From NCBI GenBank assembly GCA_024639935.1, contig JAHEFZ010000003.1, forward strand, positions 62,001 through 126,000: a stretch of 64,000 nt of DNA, written 5' to 3'. Source of the DNA: Microbacteriaceae bacterium (GTDB lineage Bacteria > Actinomycetota > Actinomycetes > Actinomycetales > Microbacteriaceae). Below, piece by piece: positions 8,168-18,067 of this stretch. Made by a program: the position numbers and the translations under genes. The notes under the pieces were generated by a model. The model had not been told where the DNA came from, did no database searches, and saw nothing but the letters and a program-made list of their open reading frames with translations. Each line of letters starts with the position of its first letter. Position 1 is the stretch's first letter.

Positions 8168-11100
8168 ATGCCGAAAGTCGCCCTTACCGACACGCTTGCC
8201 AGTGAGTCAATCGAACTCGTTCGACACTGGTTATCTACGGCAGAGACGTTCCCCGCCGATGTCAGTGCCACCCGACTCGCCGGTGTGCTCCGAGACCCCG
8301 ACGGTCTCGCGTTCACCGTGGGCTTCGTCGACGGCGTCGTTCGACCAGAAGACGTGCGTGTCGCCGCGCGCACGTTGCGCGACATTGCACCCAGAGTCCC
8401 CGCCTTCCTGCCTTGGTTCATGCGTGTTGCGGTTCGAATTGGCGGAGTTCTCGCCCCTATTTTCCCGAGCATCGTCATCCCGATTGCTCGAATCGTGTTG
8501 CGAAAAATGGTGGGCCATCTCATCGTCGATGCGACCCCGTCGAAACTGGGATTGGTCATCTCGAAATTGAAGAAGCCCGGGGTCCGACTGAACATCAATC
8601 TCTTGGGCGAGGCCGTGCTCGGTGAAGGGGAAGCAGCCAAGCGCTTGAGGGGAACGACCGCCCTTCTCCAACGCGACGATATCGATTATGTGTCAATAAA
8701 GGTGTCGGCAACGGTAGCACCGCACTCACCCTGGTCGTTCGACCAGAACGTCGCACACGTCGTCGAGCGCATTCTGCCTCTATTTAAACTCGCCGCCAAG
8801 GGCAAGAAGCCAACTTTCATCAATCTTGATATGGAGGAGTTCAAGGACCTCGACATCACCATTGCGGTTTTCACTCAAATATTGGACCGAACTGAATTCG
8901 CGAAGCTCGAAGCCGGAATCGTGTTGCAGGCATACTTGCCCGACGCTCTCAGTGCGATGATGCGTCTTCAAAAGTGGTCGGCAGCTCGTCGCGCTCGGGG
9001 TGGCGCGGGGATCAAGGTTCGTGTTGTCAAGGGAGCAAACCTTCCCATGGAACGTGTCGAGTCGGCAATTCACGATTGGCCCCTCGCGACGTGGTCGACC
9101 AAGCAAGACAGTGACACGAATTACAAGCGGGTCATCAACTATGCCCTCGACCCCTCGCGGATCCGCAATGTGCGCATCGGCGTTGCCGGCCACAATCTGT
9201 TTGACATTGCCTATTCATGGCTCCTTGCCCAAAAGCGCGGAGTGGAATCTGGAATCGAATTCGAAATGCTTCTTGGAATGGCGCCAGGTCAAGCCGAAGC
9301 GGTCAAGCGCGATGTGGGCAGACTTCTCTTGTACACACCCGTTGTTCATCCCGCCGAATTTGATGTCGCCATCGCATACCTGATTCGGCGACTCGAGGAA
9401 GGCGCGAGCCAGGACAACTTCATGTCGGCGGTTTTCGAATTGTCACGCAATGAAGCGCTGTTCGAGCGGGAAAAGGCTCGCTTTCTCGCGTCGCTTGAGA
9501 CCCTCGACACCGCAGTGCCCGCATCAAACCGGGTCCAAGATCGTCGAAGGAAACAGGCGCCGATGCCGACAGACTCGTTCCGTAACGCGGCCGATACCGA
9601 CCCTGCTATCGCGGCGAACCGCGAATGGGGCGCCGCGATTATTGCGGGCATCGAGAAATCGAGGGCAGGAAATAAGTCCGTCGCGGCAAACTTTGTGAAG
9701 ACCGCTAAGCAACTCGACGACGTCATCACGCGAGCCACCACCAAGGGTGCGGCGTGGAGCAAACTCCCGGCCCTGAAACGTGCGGCGATCCTGCACAAGG
9801 CCGGCGAAATGCTCGAAAATCGACGTGCTGAATTGATAGAGGTGATGGCGAGCGAGACCGGCAAGACACTTGACCAATCGGACCCCGAAGTCACCGAGGC
9901 GATTGACTTCGCCCACTATTACGCGGAAAACGCGAAGGCGCTTGAAGGAATTAACGGTGCGACCTTCACCCCGGCCCGACTGACCGTTGTCACCCCACCC
10001 TGGAATTTCCCCGTGGCGATTCCCGCGGGTTCGACTCTCGCCGCTCTCGCAGCGGGTTCTCCCGTGATTATCAAGCCCGCAAATCTTGCTCGCCGAAGTG
10101 GCGCCGTCATGGTTGAGGCATTGTGGGCCGCGGGCGTTCCACGGGACGCACTGCAATTGGTCAATCTCGCCAATCGTTCCCTTGGTTCAAATCTGGTGGC
10201 GGACCCTCGAGTTGAGCGGGTCATTCTTACCGGAGGATACGAGACGGCAGAGACCTTCCGGGCGCTCCGTCACGATCTGCCACTGCTCGCCGAGACGAGC
10301 GGCAAAAATGCGATCATCGTGATGCCGAGCGCCGACCTCGATCTCGCGGTGAAGGACGTCATCTCATCGGCTTTTGGTCATGCTGGTCAAAAATGTTCCG
10401 CTTCGTCACTCGTCATCTTGGTCGGATCGGTTTCTACTTCGGGCCGTTTCCGGAACCAACTCGTTGACGGTGTCACGAGCATAAAAGTTGGGTATCCGTC
10501 GGACCCGACTGCTCAAATGGGGCCGATCATCAGCCCGGCCGACGGGAAACTTCTCTCTGCATTGACGACTCTCGGTAAGGGCGAATCGTGGTTGGTCGAG
10601 CCGAGGAAACTGGACAAGGCTGGTCGGTTATGGACACCCGGCGTGCGTGACGGCGTGACCGCGGGAAGTGAATTTCACCTGACCGAGTACTTCGGACCGA
10701 TTCTGGGCATCATGACAGCCCGAACTTTGGACGAGGCAATTGGAATGGTCAACGCAATTGACTACGGACTCACCTCGGGGCTGCACTCGCTCAATTCGAG
10801 CGAAATCGAACGGTGGCTGGACACCGTTGACGGCGGAAACCTCTACGTCAACCGGGGAACTACCGGCGCAATCGTGCAACGACAGCCGTTCGGTGGATGG
10901 AAGAAGTCTGCGGTGGGAGCGGGGGCAAAGGCCGGAGGACCGAATTATCTGTTCGGATTAGGTTCGTGGATGGACGCCGAAACCCGCACCGGCGGAGCGG
11001 ATGTCACCGTCGATCGCGTGCACGCGCTGCTGGCGGCACTGCCGGGGTTCGACTCGGTCAAGGTTGATGGTCGTGCGTGGCTGACGCGCGCCGCTCGATT

Positions 11101-11623
11101 CGACGAAGAAGCGTGGAACAACGAATTCGGAATCGCTCGAGACGTCTCCAACCTTGGTGTCGAACGCAATGTGTTCCGTTATCGCGGATTCCCCGAACCC
11201 GTCATCGTAAGATTCTCGGACGGCGCCGAGCCCGCCGAATTGTTGCGGGTTTTACTTGCGGCTTTCCGCGCGGGGAATGACCCCGTTGTGTCGGCATCGG
11301 CGTGGCTGGAAAACAAAATTATTCGCGCGTTGAGCGAAATCGGAGTATCCGTTGAAATTCAAACCGAACACGAATGGCAGGACGACCTCGGTCGACCCGA
11401 AAAGGAACTCTCCGGCCATCGAATTCGCTTAGTCGGGGGGTCACCCGCGACCATCACGGCGACGACAGGCGGGCGTCCCGATCTCGCAATCTGGTCCGGA
11501 CCAGCGGTGACGGCCGGTCGAATCGAGATGCTTCCCTTCCTTCGCGAACAATCACTGAGCATCACGGCACATCGTTTTGGAACGCCAAACCACTTGACGG
11601 ATCACATCGAACTCGGTCGTTGA
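8168..11623 (+). CDS. putA: Bifunctional proline dehydrogenase / P5C dehydrogenase (PutA)
   Basis: The 1151-residue enzyme oxidises proline to glutamate in two steps. The N-terminal proline dehydrogenase barrel spans about residues 95-430 (GAGIKVRVVKGAN near 278; EFEMLLGMA near 363, FAD site). The aldehyde dehydrogenase domain spans about 480-950 (TPPWNFP near 610; GHAGQKCSASS with the catalytic Cys near 743; EYFGPILGI near 840). About 200 further residues resemble a degenerate second ALDH-like domain, as in longer PutA types. No DNA-binding ribbon-helix-helix is present at the N-terminus, so it is not the autoregulating E. coli form. It is monocistronic, with an upstream dyad and a downstream hairpin. 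Confidence 0.95.
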   Translation: MPKVALTDTLASESIELVRHWLSTAETFPADVSATRLAGVLRDPDGLAFTVGFVDGVVRPEDVRVAARTLRDIAPRVPAFLPWFMRVAVRIGGVLAPIFPSIVIPIARIVLRKMVGHLIVDATPSKLGLVISKLKKPGVRLNINLLGEAVLGEGEAAKRLRGTTALLQRDDIDYVSIKVSATVAPHSPWSFDQNVAHVVERILPLFKLAAKGKKPTFINLDMEEFKDLDITIAVFTQILDRTEFAKLEAGIVLQAYLPDALSAMMRLQKWSAARRARGGAGIKVRVVKGANLPMERVESAIHDWPLATWSTKQDSDTNYKRVINYALDPSRIRNVRIGVAGHNLFDIAYSWLLAQKRGVESGIEFEMLLGMAPGQAEAVKRDVGRLLLYTPVVHPAEFDVAIAYLIRRLEEGASQDNFMSAVFELSRNEALFEREKARFLASLETLDTAVPASNRVQDRRRKQAPMPTDSFRNAADTDPAIAANREWGAAIIAGIEKSRAGNKSVAANFVKTAKQLDDVITRATTKGAAWSKLPALKRAAILHKAGEMLENRRAELIEVMASETGKTLDQSDPEVTEAIDFAHYYAENAKALEGINGATFTPARLTVVTPPWNFPVAIPAGSTLAALAAGSPVIIKPANLARRSGAVMVEALWAAGVPRDALQLVNLANRSLGSNLVADPRVERVILTGGYETAETFRALRHDLPLLAETSGKNAIIVMPSADLDLAVKDVISSAFGHAGQKCSASSLVILVGSVSTSGRFRNQLVDGVTSIKVGYPSDPTAQMGPIISPADGKLLSALTTLGKGESWLVEPRKLDKAGRLWTPGVRDGVTAGSEFHLTEYFGPILGIMTARTLDEAIGMVNAIDYGLTSGLHSLNSSEIERWLDTVDGGNLYVNRGTTGAIVQRQPFGGWKKSAVGAGAKAGGPNYLFGLGSWMDAETRTGGADVTVDRVHALLAALPGFDSVKVDGRAWLTRAARFDEEAWNNEFGIARDVSNLGVERNVFRYRGFPEPVIVRFSDGAEPAELLRVLLAAFRAGNDPVVSASAWLENKIIRALSEIGVSVEIQTEHEWQDDLGRPEKELSGHRIRLVGGSPATITATTGGRPDLAIWSGPAVTAGRIEMLPFLREQSLSITAHRFGTPNHLTDHIELGR

Positions 11624-11631
11624 AAAATAGA

Positions 11632-11653
11632 AGCCCCCGACAAGTCGGGGGCT
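11632..11653. terminator. Bidirectional terminator between putA and the tRNA cluster
   Basis: A 10-base GC-rich inverted repeat (AGCCCCCGAC/GTCGGGGGCT) with a tiny loop lies 8 bases after the putA stop. On the minus strand it is followed by a T-rich tail, so it best serves the tRNA cluster and may also stop putA. Confidence 0.8.
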
Positions 11654-11658
11654 CTACA

Positions 11659-11734
11659 TGGTGGCTCCGACGGGCGTCGATCCCGTGACCTCTCGATTTT
11701 CAGTCGAACGCTCTACCAACTGAGCTACAGAGCC
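11659..11734 (-). tRNA. tRNA-Phe (GAA)
   Basis: A 76-base cloverleaf with encoded CCA. The acceptor GGCTCTG pairs with CGGAGCC, the anticodon loop has GAA, and the T arm is GATCGACGC-like. It is last in a three-gene minus-strand cluster. Confidence 0.95.
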
Positions 11735-11791
11735 AAGGAGTATGTCGCTCCTAGACAAAAGAGCCTCTCGCGAAAGAGACTCTGACGTCCG

Positions 11792-11865
11792 CGACCCTGA
11801 CGGGACTTGAACCCGCGACCTCCGCCGTGACAGGGCGGCACGCTAACCAACTGCGCTACAGGGCC
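11792..11865 (-). tRNA. tRNA-Asp (GTC)
   Basis: A 74-base cloverleaf without encoded CCA. The acceptor GGCCCTG pairs with CAGGGTC, and the anticodon loop reads CTGTCAC with GTC. Middle gene of the cluster. Confidence 0.95.
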
Positions 11866-11891
11866 TTGCATATTGAATTGTAGACCTGCCG

Positions 11892-11964
11892 TGACCCCAA
11901 CGGGATTCGAACCCGTGCTACTGCCGTGAAAGGGCAGCGTCCTAGGCCACTAAACGATGGGGCC
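11892..11964 (-). tRNA. tRNA-Glu (TTC)
   Basis: A 73-base cloverleaf without encoded CCA. The acceptor GGCCCCA pairs with TGGGGTC, and the anticodon is TTC in the loop CTTTCAC. First gene of the minus-strand Glu-Asp-Phe cluster. Confidence 0.95.
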
Positions 11965-12043
11965 GTGTCGTGCCTCCGAGGATGCTCAACCTTACCGAGT
12001 TTATGGCTTATTCGGTTCGCATGCAAACCGCCCGCAGAATGGC

Positions 12044-12064
12044 AATGTCGGGATTGCCGACATT
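12044..12064. promoter_or_regulatory. Operator-like dyad before the LytM gene
   Basis: AATGTCGG-GATTG-CCGACATT, a perfect 8-base inverted repeat with a 5-base centre, lies about 50 bases before the secreted peptidase gene. A TACCCT -10 candidate follows at 12072-12077. Confidence 0.45.
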
Positions 12065-12112
12065 CCACGATTACCCTCAATTGACCATTGTTTTCACTGG
12101 GGGGTGACGAGT

Positions 12113-13306
12113 ATGCGCAGAAGTTGGATCGGCCTCGGTGCCTTTTTTACAAGCATTTCACTGCTTTTCAGCCCCATCGTCTCAAACAATCCCGCATACG
12201 CCGCCGACTATCCGACGTGGACCGATGTTCTCAACGCACGAAATGATGTTGCACTCAAAGAGCAGGCCATCGCCGAGCTCAAAAGTATCATCAAGCGTTT
12301 GGAGAAAAAGGTAGCGGTCGCCGCGGCCGAAGCGGAACGAGTCGGAGCGATTTATCAAGTCGCGCAACTGGCGTTCGACGAGGCAGCCTACAAAGCTGAC
12401 CAGTTGCAAGCGCAGGCCGACGAGGCGAAGAATGCCGCCGATGCATCGCGTATTCGCGCTGGCCAATTCGTGTCGGAACTTGCGCGTGTGGGGAGCGTCA
12501 ATGTTTCTACGAGCCTTCTCTCCGATGCGTCAGGAGCAGCCGACCTTCTCAGTCGTCTCGGTTTCGCGTCGATTATCGCGTCTCAGGCCGATGGAATTTA
12601 TCAAGCGGCAATTCGCGACCAAAACTCTGCCCAGTCGTTGACAGACCAGGCGACAGTCGCAAAAAATGAGCGCGACGTCCTTCGCGCTGACGCGGAAGCG
12701 GCTTTTCAAGTCGCGCAGACCGCCGCAATTGCCGCACAAACAGCGTTCCAAGAACAGCAGGACCACCAGGCAACACTTCTCGCTCAGCTAGCGACGCTTG
12801 TCGAAAACAGGCGGGCCACCGAAAAGGAATACCAGGCGGGACTCGAAGATGGTGGCACAACAGGGAGTGACCTTCCGCCGGGAGCAATCTCGGCAAAGGG
12901 CTGGGCTCGGCCGGCCGCGGGGTACATTTCGAGTGGCTTTGGATGGCGCGTGCACCCGATCTATCACACGGTCATGTTCCATTCGGGAACGGACCTTGCC
13001 GCCGGTTGCCTCGTGCCGATTTACGCCGCCCGTGGCGGCCAGGTCACCTATGCCGCACCACTGGGCACCTATGGAAACTTCGTTCTGATCGACCACGGCG
13101 GCGGAATCTCGACCGGGTACGCGCACATTGCGAACGGAAGAACCTTCGTGAAAATCGGCGAACAGGTGTCAACGGGGACACACATCGCCGACGTCGGTTC
13201 GACCGGCGGTTCGACGGGATGTCACCTGCACTTCGAGGTTCGCGAAAACGGTAAAGCAACCGATGCGGTTCCGTTCATGCGGCGCATGGGAATCACTCTC
13301 GGATAA
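12113..13306 (+). CDS. Secreted M23 (LytM) peptidoglycan hydrolase with coiled-coil
   Basis: The 397-residue protein starts with a signal peptide (MRRSW, hydrophobic core, cleavage after AYA near residue 28). A long Ala/Gln/Glu-rich coiled coil (about 30-230) resembles the FtsX-partner or EnvC-type regulators of cell separation. The C-terminal M23 domain (about 270-390) keeps its zinc and catalytic residues: HSGTDLA, YAHI and HLHFE. It is likely to cut peptide cross-links in the wall at division. The start at 12113 is preceded by GGGGTG. Its stop codon directly abuts the ppa stop codon on the other strand. Confidence 0.9.
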   Translation: MRRSWIGLGAFFTSISLLFSPIVSNNPAYAADYPTWTDVLNARNDVALKEQAIAELKSIIKRLEKKVAVAAAEAERVGAIYQVAQLAFDEAAYKADQLQAQADEAKNAADASRIRAGQFVSELARVGSVNVSTSLLSDASGAADLLSRLGFASIIASQADGIYQAAIRDQNSAQSLTDQATVAKNERDVLRADAEAAFQVAQTAAIAAQTAFQEQQDHQATLLAQLATLVENRRATEKEYQAGLEDGGTTGSDLPPGAISAKGWARPAAGYISSGFGWRVHPIYHTVMFHSGTDLAAGCLVPIYAARGGQVTYAAPLGTYGNFVLIDHGGGISTGYAHIANGRTFVKIGEQVSTGTHIADVGSTGGSTGCHLHFEVRENGKATDAVPFMRRMGITLG

Positions 13307-13795
13307 CTAGTGACCAGCTGCGAGGCGGGCGATGCCCTCTTCGACGATCGCTTCGGCTTCGGCCCTGCCCCGCCAGCCTTCCGTCTTGACCCATTTATTG
13401 GGTTCGAGATCTTTGTAATGCTCGAAGAAGTGTTCGATTTCCTTTTTCGTGAATTCGGGGATGTCGGCGAGGTCCTGGATGTGTGCCCAGCGCACATCCT
13501 TTTCGAGAACGGCGATGACTTTTGCGTCGCTGCCGCCGTCGTCGGTCATGTTGAATACGGCGACTGGACGAACGTTGAGTCCGACTCCGGGGAAGAGCGG
13601 GTAATCGAGAAGGACCAGCACGTCGACGGGGTCACCATCGAGTCCAAGAGTGTTCTCGAAGTATCCGTAATCGGTCGGGTAAACGAAAGTCGTAAACAGA
13701 ACACGGTCGAGATAAACGCGACCTGTCTCGTGGTCCACCTCGTACTTGTTTCGGCTTCCCTTGGGGATTTCGATAACGGCGGGGTATCCGGCCAT
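13307..13795 (-). CDS. ppa: Inorganic pyrophosphatase (family I)
   Basis: A 162-residue soluble enzyme that hydrolyses PPi to two phosphates and drives biosynthesis. Family I motifs are present: IPKGSRNKYEVD near residue 8, YPTDYGYFENT near 38, and the metal-binding DGDPVDVLVL near 52, with EKDVRWAHI near 97. Length is normal for bacterial PPases. A GAGGAG ribosome site precedes the start. It is transcribed away from tilS across a 43-base gap, an arrangement I recall as common in Actinobacteria. Confidence 0.96.
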   Translation of the reverse strand: MAGYPAVIEIPKGSRNKYEVDHETGRVYLDRVLFTTFVYPTDYGYFENTLGLDGDPVDVLVLLDYPLFPGVGLNVRPVAVFNMTDDGGSDAKVIAVLEKDVRWAHIQDLADIPEFTKKEIEHFFEHYKDLEPNKWVKTEGWRGRAEAEAIVEEGIARLAAGH

Positions 13796-13826
13796 GGTGT
13801 CTCCTCGTGTGTCAACGGTTCTCGGA

Positions 13827-13832
13827 TAACCT
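13827..13832 (+). promoter_or_regulatory. -10 box (TAACCT) of tilS
   Basis: TAACCT lies 6 bases before the GTG at 13839, giving a leaderless start. Confidence 0.55.
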
Positions 13833-13838
13833 TACCGA

Positions 13839-14840
13839 GTGACCGATACCAACGGCGATCGACGGGGCAAGTTGTCCCCTGCCGTTGCCGAAGTTCGGTC
13901 AGCGGTCACAGATTTTTTCGATCGGCACCCGGTTCCGGGTGGCTCTCTTGTCCTCGTCGCACTGAGTGGCGGAGCCGATTCTCTCGCGCTTGCGGCGGCC
14001 ACCCGATTTGTCGCCACAAAACGAGGGTTGCGGGTCGGGGCGATCATCGTTGATCACGGGATTCAAAATGGAAGTGCTGAGCTGGCGGTCGCAGTATCGA
14101 CAACAGCATCGTCGCTCGAGTTAGACCCGATTGAGGTCGTTCGCGTCGTCGTTGGAGTCGAGGGCGGTCCCGAGTCGGCAGCCCGCGACGCGCGATACGC
14201 GGCTTTACGAAGCGCTGCCAAACGGACCGGCGCGGTGCTCATCGTGACGGGTCACACACGCAACGACCAGGCAGAAACGGTGTTGTTGGGGCTTGCGCGC
14301 GGTAGCGGCCCGGGTAGCCTGCGGGGTATGGCGGAACTCGAGGACGCCATCGGTCGCCCATTGCTCGACGTTGCCCGCGACACCACCCGCGAAGCGGCGC
14401 TCGCTCAACATCTCAATCCGTGGGACGACCCGCACAACAATGACACTCGATTCGCCCGCGTCAGAGTTCGCAACGCCGTCCTACCCCTATTGGAGTTGGA
14501 AATCGGGCCCGGAATCGTCGACGCGCTCGCTCGCACCGCCGATTTAGTGCGCGATGATGATGATGCGCTCGACCTGCTTGCCGAGGGAATGGCGCGCCAG
14601 GTTCTCGAATCCAACCCCGTGTCATTTGCCGCGGAGGACATTGAAAACCGCCCGCGCGCGTTACGCACAAGAATCATTCGTATCGCAGCGCACCGGGCAT
14701 GGGGGACGACGTTGACGCACCGCCAAACGCGCGCAATCGATTCCCTGCTGACCGACTGGCACGGTCAGGGAAAGGTTGACGTCACCGGCGGTAGTGTGGT
14801 CAGAAACGATGGTCGAATTAGGTTCGACCCCGCCAGTTAG
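13839..14840 (+). CDS. tilS: tRNA(Ile)-lysidine synthetase
   Basis: A 333-residue ATP-dependent ligase that turns C34 of tRNA-Ile(CAU) into lysidine. The PP-loop ATP site SGGADSLAL is at residues 44-52, with the supporting GHTRNDQAETVLLGL near 133-147 and an FARVRVRN segment near 206. The length matches short actinobacterial TilS lacking the extended C-terminal domain of E. coli. It leads tilS-hpt-ftsH, with hpt starting six bases after its stop. The GTG start is supported by the -10 box. Confidence 0.94.
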   Translation: MTDTNGDRRGKLSPAVAEVRSAVTDFFDRHPVPGGSLVLVALSGGADSLALAAATRFVATKRGLRVGAIIVDHGIQNGSAELAVAVSTTASSLELDPIEVVRVVVGVEGGPESAARDARYAALRSAAKRTGAVLIVTGHTRNDQAETVLLGLARGSGPGSLRGMAELEDAIGRPLLDVARDTTREAALAQHLNPWDDPHNNDTRFARVRVRNAVLPLLELEIGPGIVDALARTADLVRDDDDALDLLAEGMARQVLESNPVSFAAEDIENRPRALRTRIIRIAAHRAWGTTLTHRQTRAIDSLLTDWHGQGKVDVTGGSVVRNDGRIRFDPAS

Positions 14841-14846
14841 GACGAT

Positions 14847-15407
14847 ATGCGGTACGACGACGTTTCCGACCAGCTCGACGAAATTCTGGTTACCGAGGAA
14901 CAACTCCGCGCGCGTATTGCCGAACTTGCCCGACAAATCGAGCGGGACTGCGACGGCCAGGACCTGTTGCTCGTCGGCGTCCTCAAAGGCGCAGTCATGG
15001 TCATGAGCGACCTATCTCGTGCTCTGACTATTCCCCTCACGATGGACTGGATGGCGGTTTCGTCCTACGGTCACGGAACGACCTCGAGTGGAGTCGTGCG
15101 AATTCTTAAAGACCTCGATACTGACATTGCTGGCCGACACGTCCTCCTCGTCGAAGACATCATTGACACCGGACTGACCTTGTCGTGGCTACGCGACAAT
15201 CTCATCTCGCGCGGTGCGTCGAGCGTCAAGATCTTTGCCGCACTGCGCAAACCCGAGGCAGTCAAGGTCAATATTGTGGCCGACTACCTTGGATTCGACA
15301 TCCCCAACAAGTTCGTCGTCGGTTACGGACTTGACTTTGCCGAGAATTATCGCCACTTGCGGGATGTTGCCGTTCTTTCTCCGCGGGTGTACGCCGAGAG
15401 CGAATAG
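14847..15407 (+). CDS. hpt: Hypoxanthine phosphoribosyltransferase
   Basis: A 186-residue purine salvage enzyme making IMP and GMP from bases and PRPP. The PRPP-binding loop [13 protein letters not shown] is near residue 98, and a SSYGHGT loop near 71 is typical of bacterial HGPRTases. The ribosome site AGGACGAT overlaps the tail of tilS. tilS-hpt-ftsH is a widely conserved trio. Confidence 0.95.
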   Translation: MRYDDVSDQLDEILVTEEQLRARIAELARQIERDCDGQDLLLVGVLKGAVMVMSDLSRALTIPLTMDWMAVSSYGHGTTSSGVVRILKDLDTDIAGRHVLLVEDIIDTGLTLSWLRDNLISRGASSVKIFAALRKPEAVKVNIVADYLGFDIPNKFVVGYGLDFAENYRHLRDVAVLSPRVYAESE

Positions 15408-15433
15408 CCCCGAATCGAGCGCGTGCGAGCAGG

Positions 15434-15439
15434 TACGCT
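15434..15439 (+). promoter_or_regulatory. Possible -10 box (TACGCT) before ftsH
   Basis: TACGCT lies 35 bases before the ftsH ATG in the 67-base gap after hpt. No convincing -35 is seen. Confidence 0.3.
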
Positions 15440-15474
15440 GGAACGACGTGTTCGAGACAGGAGCAAGGCACCGA

Positions 15475-17487
15475 ATGAAGAACTTCCTCAAGGGTCCGTG
15501 GCTGTACATTGCCATCGGCCTGTTGGTTGTCTGGGCCGGCTTCTCGTTCCTGACGACCGTCAATTACGCTCCCGTTTCGACCAAAGAAGGCTTGGCCTTC
15601 ATCGCTGATGGCAAGGTGAAAGAAGTCACCATCACCGACATCGAGCAGCGCGTTGACCTGACCTTGAAAACCGCCGACGAGACATACGGCGAGACCGTTC
15701 AGTTCTATTACGTCGCGCCACGCGGACTCGAGGTCCTCAGCGCGATCACCACGGCAAATCCCGAGAAGTTCACCGACAAAGTGCCAAAGGAATCCTGGTT
15801 CATGTCGATCCTCGGTTTCATCATCCCGTTCCTCATCATCGGGCTCGCTTTCTGGTTCATCTCGTCTAATGCCGGCGGCGCTCGCGGAGCGATGCAGTTC
15901 GGCCGTTCCCGCGCCAAGTTGTTCAACAAGGAATCGCCGCAGGTGTCATTTGCGGATGTTGCCGGGGCGGACGAAGCGATCGAAGAACTGCACGAAATCA
16001 AGGAATTTCTGCAAAAACCTGAAAAGTTTGAGAAGGTCGGAGCCCGCATCCCGAAAGGCGTCTTGCTCTACGGCCCTCCCGGAACGGGTAAAACCCTTCT
16101 CGCTCGCGCCGTCGCCGGTGAGGCGTCGGTTCCGTTCTATTCGATTTCTGGTTCAGATTTCGTCGAAATGTTCGTGGGAGTCGGCGCGAGCCGGGTCCGC
16201 GACCTTTTCGACATCGCGAAACAAAACGCGCCCGCCATCATTTTCATCGACGAGATTGACGCCGTCGGACGTCATCGCGGCGCGGGAATGGGCGGAGGCC
16301 ACGACGAGCGCGAACAGACCTTGAACCAATTGCTTGTCGAAATGGACGGGTTCGAGCCAGGGCAAAACGTCATCATGATCGCTGCGACGAACCGTCCCGA
16401 CATTCTTGACCCCGCTCTGCTTCGCCCCGGTCGATTCGATCGTCAGATTCAAGTTGACGCCCCTGATTCGAAAGGTCGGGCAAAGATTCTCGCGGTTCAT
16501 TCGAAGGACAAGCCAATGGCAAAGGACGTCGATCTCGACGTTCTTGCCCGCAAGACCCCCGGGTACACCGGCGCGGATCTCGCCAACGTCATCAACGAAG
16601 CCGCTCTCCTCACGGCTCGTCAAGGCAAAACCGAATTGACAAACGAAATTCTCGACGAGGCCGTTGATCGTGTCATGGCCGGACCGCAGAAGCGTTCACG
16701 GATCATGAAGGACAAAGAACGGCTCATCACCGCTTATCACGAAGGTGGTCACGCTCTGGCGGCGGCAGCGATGCGGCAGACCGACCCCGTGACAAAGGTC
16801 ACGATCCTTCCCCGAGGGCGCGCTCTCGGTTACACCATGGTGATGCCGCTTGACGACAAGTATTCGGTCACCCGAAACGAGCTGCTCGACCAATTGGCCT
16901 ACGCCATGGGTGGTCGCGTTGCGGAAGAAATCGTCTTCCACGATCCGACAACCGGTGCGTCGAATGACATCGAAAAGGCGACAGGAATCGCTCGCCGCAT
17001 GGTCACCGAGTTCGGAATGTCGACCGTGGTGGGTTCGGTGAAGTTGGGCTCGGGCTCTGGCGAGATGTTCCTCGGTCGTGACGTCGGGCACCAACGCGAC
17101 TACAGCGACGGTGTTGCCGAACGGGTCGATGCGGAAGTCCGCGCCCTCATCGACGCAGCGCGAGACGAAGCGTGGACGGTGTTGACGGCGAACCGCGCAA
17201 TTCTCGACCAACTCGCAAAAGAACTGCTGGAGAAGGAAACGCTCGACCACAACCAGCTCGCGACGATTTTCGCCACAGTCAAGAAGCTCCCCGCTCGTCC
17301 CGTGTGGAAATCCAACCCCAAGCGTCCCGTGTCGACCAAGGGACCGATAAAGATTCCCGCGCGCATCGCGCTCGATGCAGACCTTCCACAGTCGAAGGCG
17401 CCCGCGAAGGCGAAGGCACCTGCGGGCAAGGTCCCGAACACTGCAGTGAAGCGCGCGGCAAATCGAACGAAGCCGGCGCCGAAATAG
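15475..17487 (+). CDS. ftsH: ATP-dependent zinc metalloprotease FtsH
   Basis: A 670-residue membrane-anchored AAA+ protease that degrades misfolded and regulatory membrane proteins. Two transmembrane helices lie at about residues 6-27 and 103-125. Walker A GPPGTGKT is near 200, Walker [12 protein letters not shown] near 257, and the zinc site HEGGH near 422. The C-terminal 60 residues are Lys/Ala/Pro-rich and probably disordered. The start MKNFLKG was chosen because the upstream extension is the antisense or other-frame tail of hpt; AGGAG lies 12 bases upstream. The folate genes follow four bases downstream. Confidence 0.97.
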   Translation: MKNFLKGPWLYIAIGLLVVWAGFSFLTTVNYAPVSTKEGLAFIADGKVKEVTITDIEQRVDLTLKTADETYGETVQFYYVAPRGLEVLSAITTANPEKFTDKVPKESWFMSILGFIIPFLIIGLAFWFISSNAGGARGAMQFGRSRAKLFNKESPQVSFADVAGADEAIEELHEIKEFLQKPEKFEKVGARIPKGVLLYGPPGTGKTLLARAVAGEASVPFYSISGSDFVEMFVGVGASRVRDLFDIAKQNAPAIIFIDEIDAVGRHRGAGMGGGHDEREQTLNQLLVEMDGFEPGQNVIMIAATNRPDILDPALLRPGRFDRQIQVDAPDSKGRAKILAVHSKDKPMAKDVDLDVLARKTPGYTGADLANVINEAALLTARQGKTELTNEILDEAVDRVMAGPQKRSRIMKDKERLITAYHEGGHALAAAAMRQTDPVTKVTILPRGRALGYTMVMPLDDKYSVTRNELLDQLAYAMGGRVAEEIVFHDPTTGASNDIEKATGIARRMVTEFGMSTVVGSVKLGSGSGEMFLGRDVGHQRDYSDGVAERVDAEVRALIDAARDEAWTVLTANRAILDQLAKELLEKETLDHNQLATIFATVKKLPARPVWKSNPKRPVSTKGPIKIPARIALDADLPQSKAPAKAKAPAGKVPNTAVKRAANRTKPAPK

Positions 17488-17491
17488 TTTT

Positions 17492-18067
17492 ATGGCCATC
17501 GATCGGGACCGAATCGTCGCGGCTGTGAGGGACATCCTTGTGGCCATTGGGGAGGACCCATCCCGTGACGGATTGCGCGAGACGCCCGGTCGAGTCGCCG
17601 ACGCGATGGCGGAACTGTATGCCGGCGTCGGCGCGGATGCGACCGAGGGATTGCGTGATGCGGCGTCAACGGCGGACGTCGTCTCGAACGACCCCGTGAT
17701 CCTCCGCGACCTCGCCTTCCGCTCGATGTGCGAACATCATCTCTTGCCATTTAACGGTGTCGCTCACATTGCCTACGCGCCCACTAACGTCGTTGTCGGA
17801 CTCGGGCGAATTGCCCGAATGCTCGAGACGATTTCGTCTCGGCCTCAGGTTCAGGAACGAATCGGTCTCGAGATTTGCGAAGCATTGACGGTTGGGGTCG
17901 GATCAAGCGGTGTCCTCGTCGTTCTCGACGCACGTCACGAATGCGTCGCGTCTCGGGGCGCGAAGCAGGCGAACGCGTCGGCGCTGACCGTTACCGCCGC
18001 GGGAAGTTTTGCTCTGGAACCGACCCGGTCCGCTCTATTGACTCTGATCGGACGGGGCGATGGCTAA
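17492..18067 (+). CDS. folE: GTP cyclohydrolase I
   Basis: A 191-residue enzyme for the first step of folate synthesis, GTP to dihydroneopterin triphosphate. It shows the zinc ligand motif MCEHHLLPF near residue 74, and GLGRIARMLE and RLSSR-like (ISSRPQVQERI) stretches of the family. It overlaps folP by eight bases, so translation is coupled. First gene of folE-folP-folB-folK. Confidence 0.96.
   Translation: MAIDRDRIVAAVRDILVAIGEDPSRDGLRETPGRVADAMAELYAGVGADATEGLRDAASTADVVSNDPVILRDLAFRSMCEHHLLPFNGVAHIAYAPTNVVVGLGRIARMLETISSRPQVQERIGLEICEALTVGVGSSGVLVVLDARHECVASRGAKQANASALTVTAAGSFALEPTRSALLTLIGRGDG

Noticed and set aside
8074-8640. N-terminal extension of the DUF554 frame
   Set aside because: It is antisense to the putA N-terminus, low-complexity Ser/Thr/Arg, and the family start and a -10 box support 8064.
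15214-15474. N-terminal extension of ftsH into hpt
   Set aside because: It lies inside hpt in another frame; MKNFLKG with the first membrane helix is the expected FtsH start.
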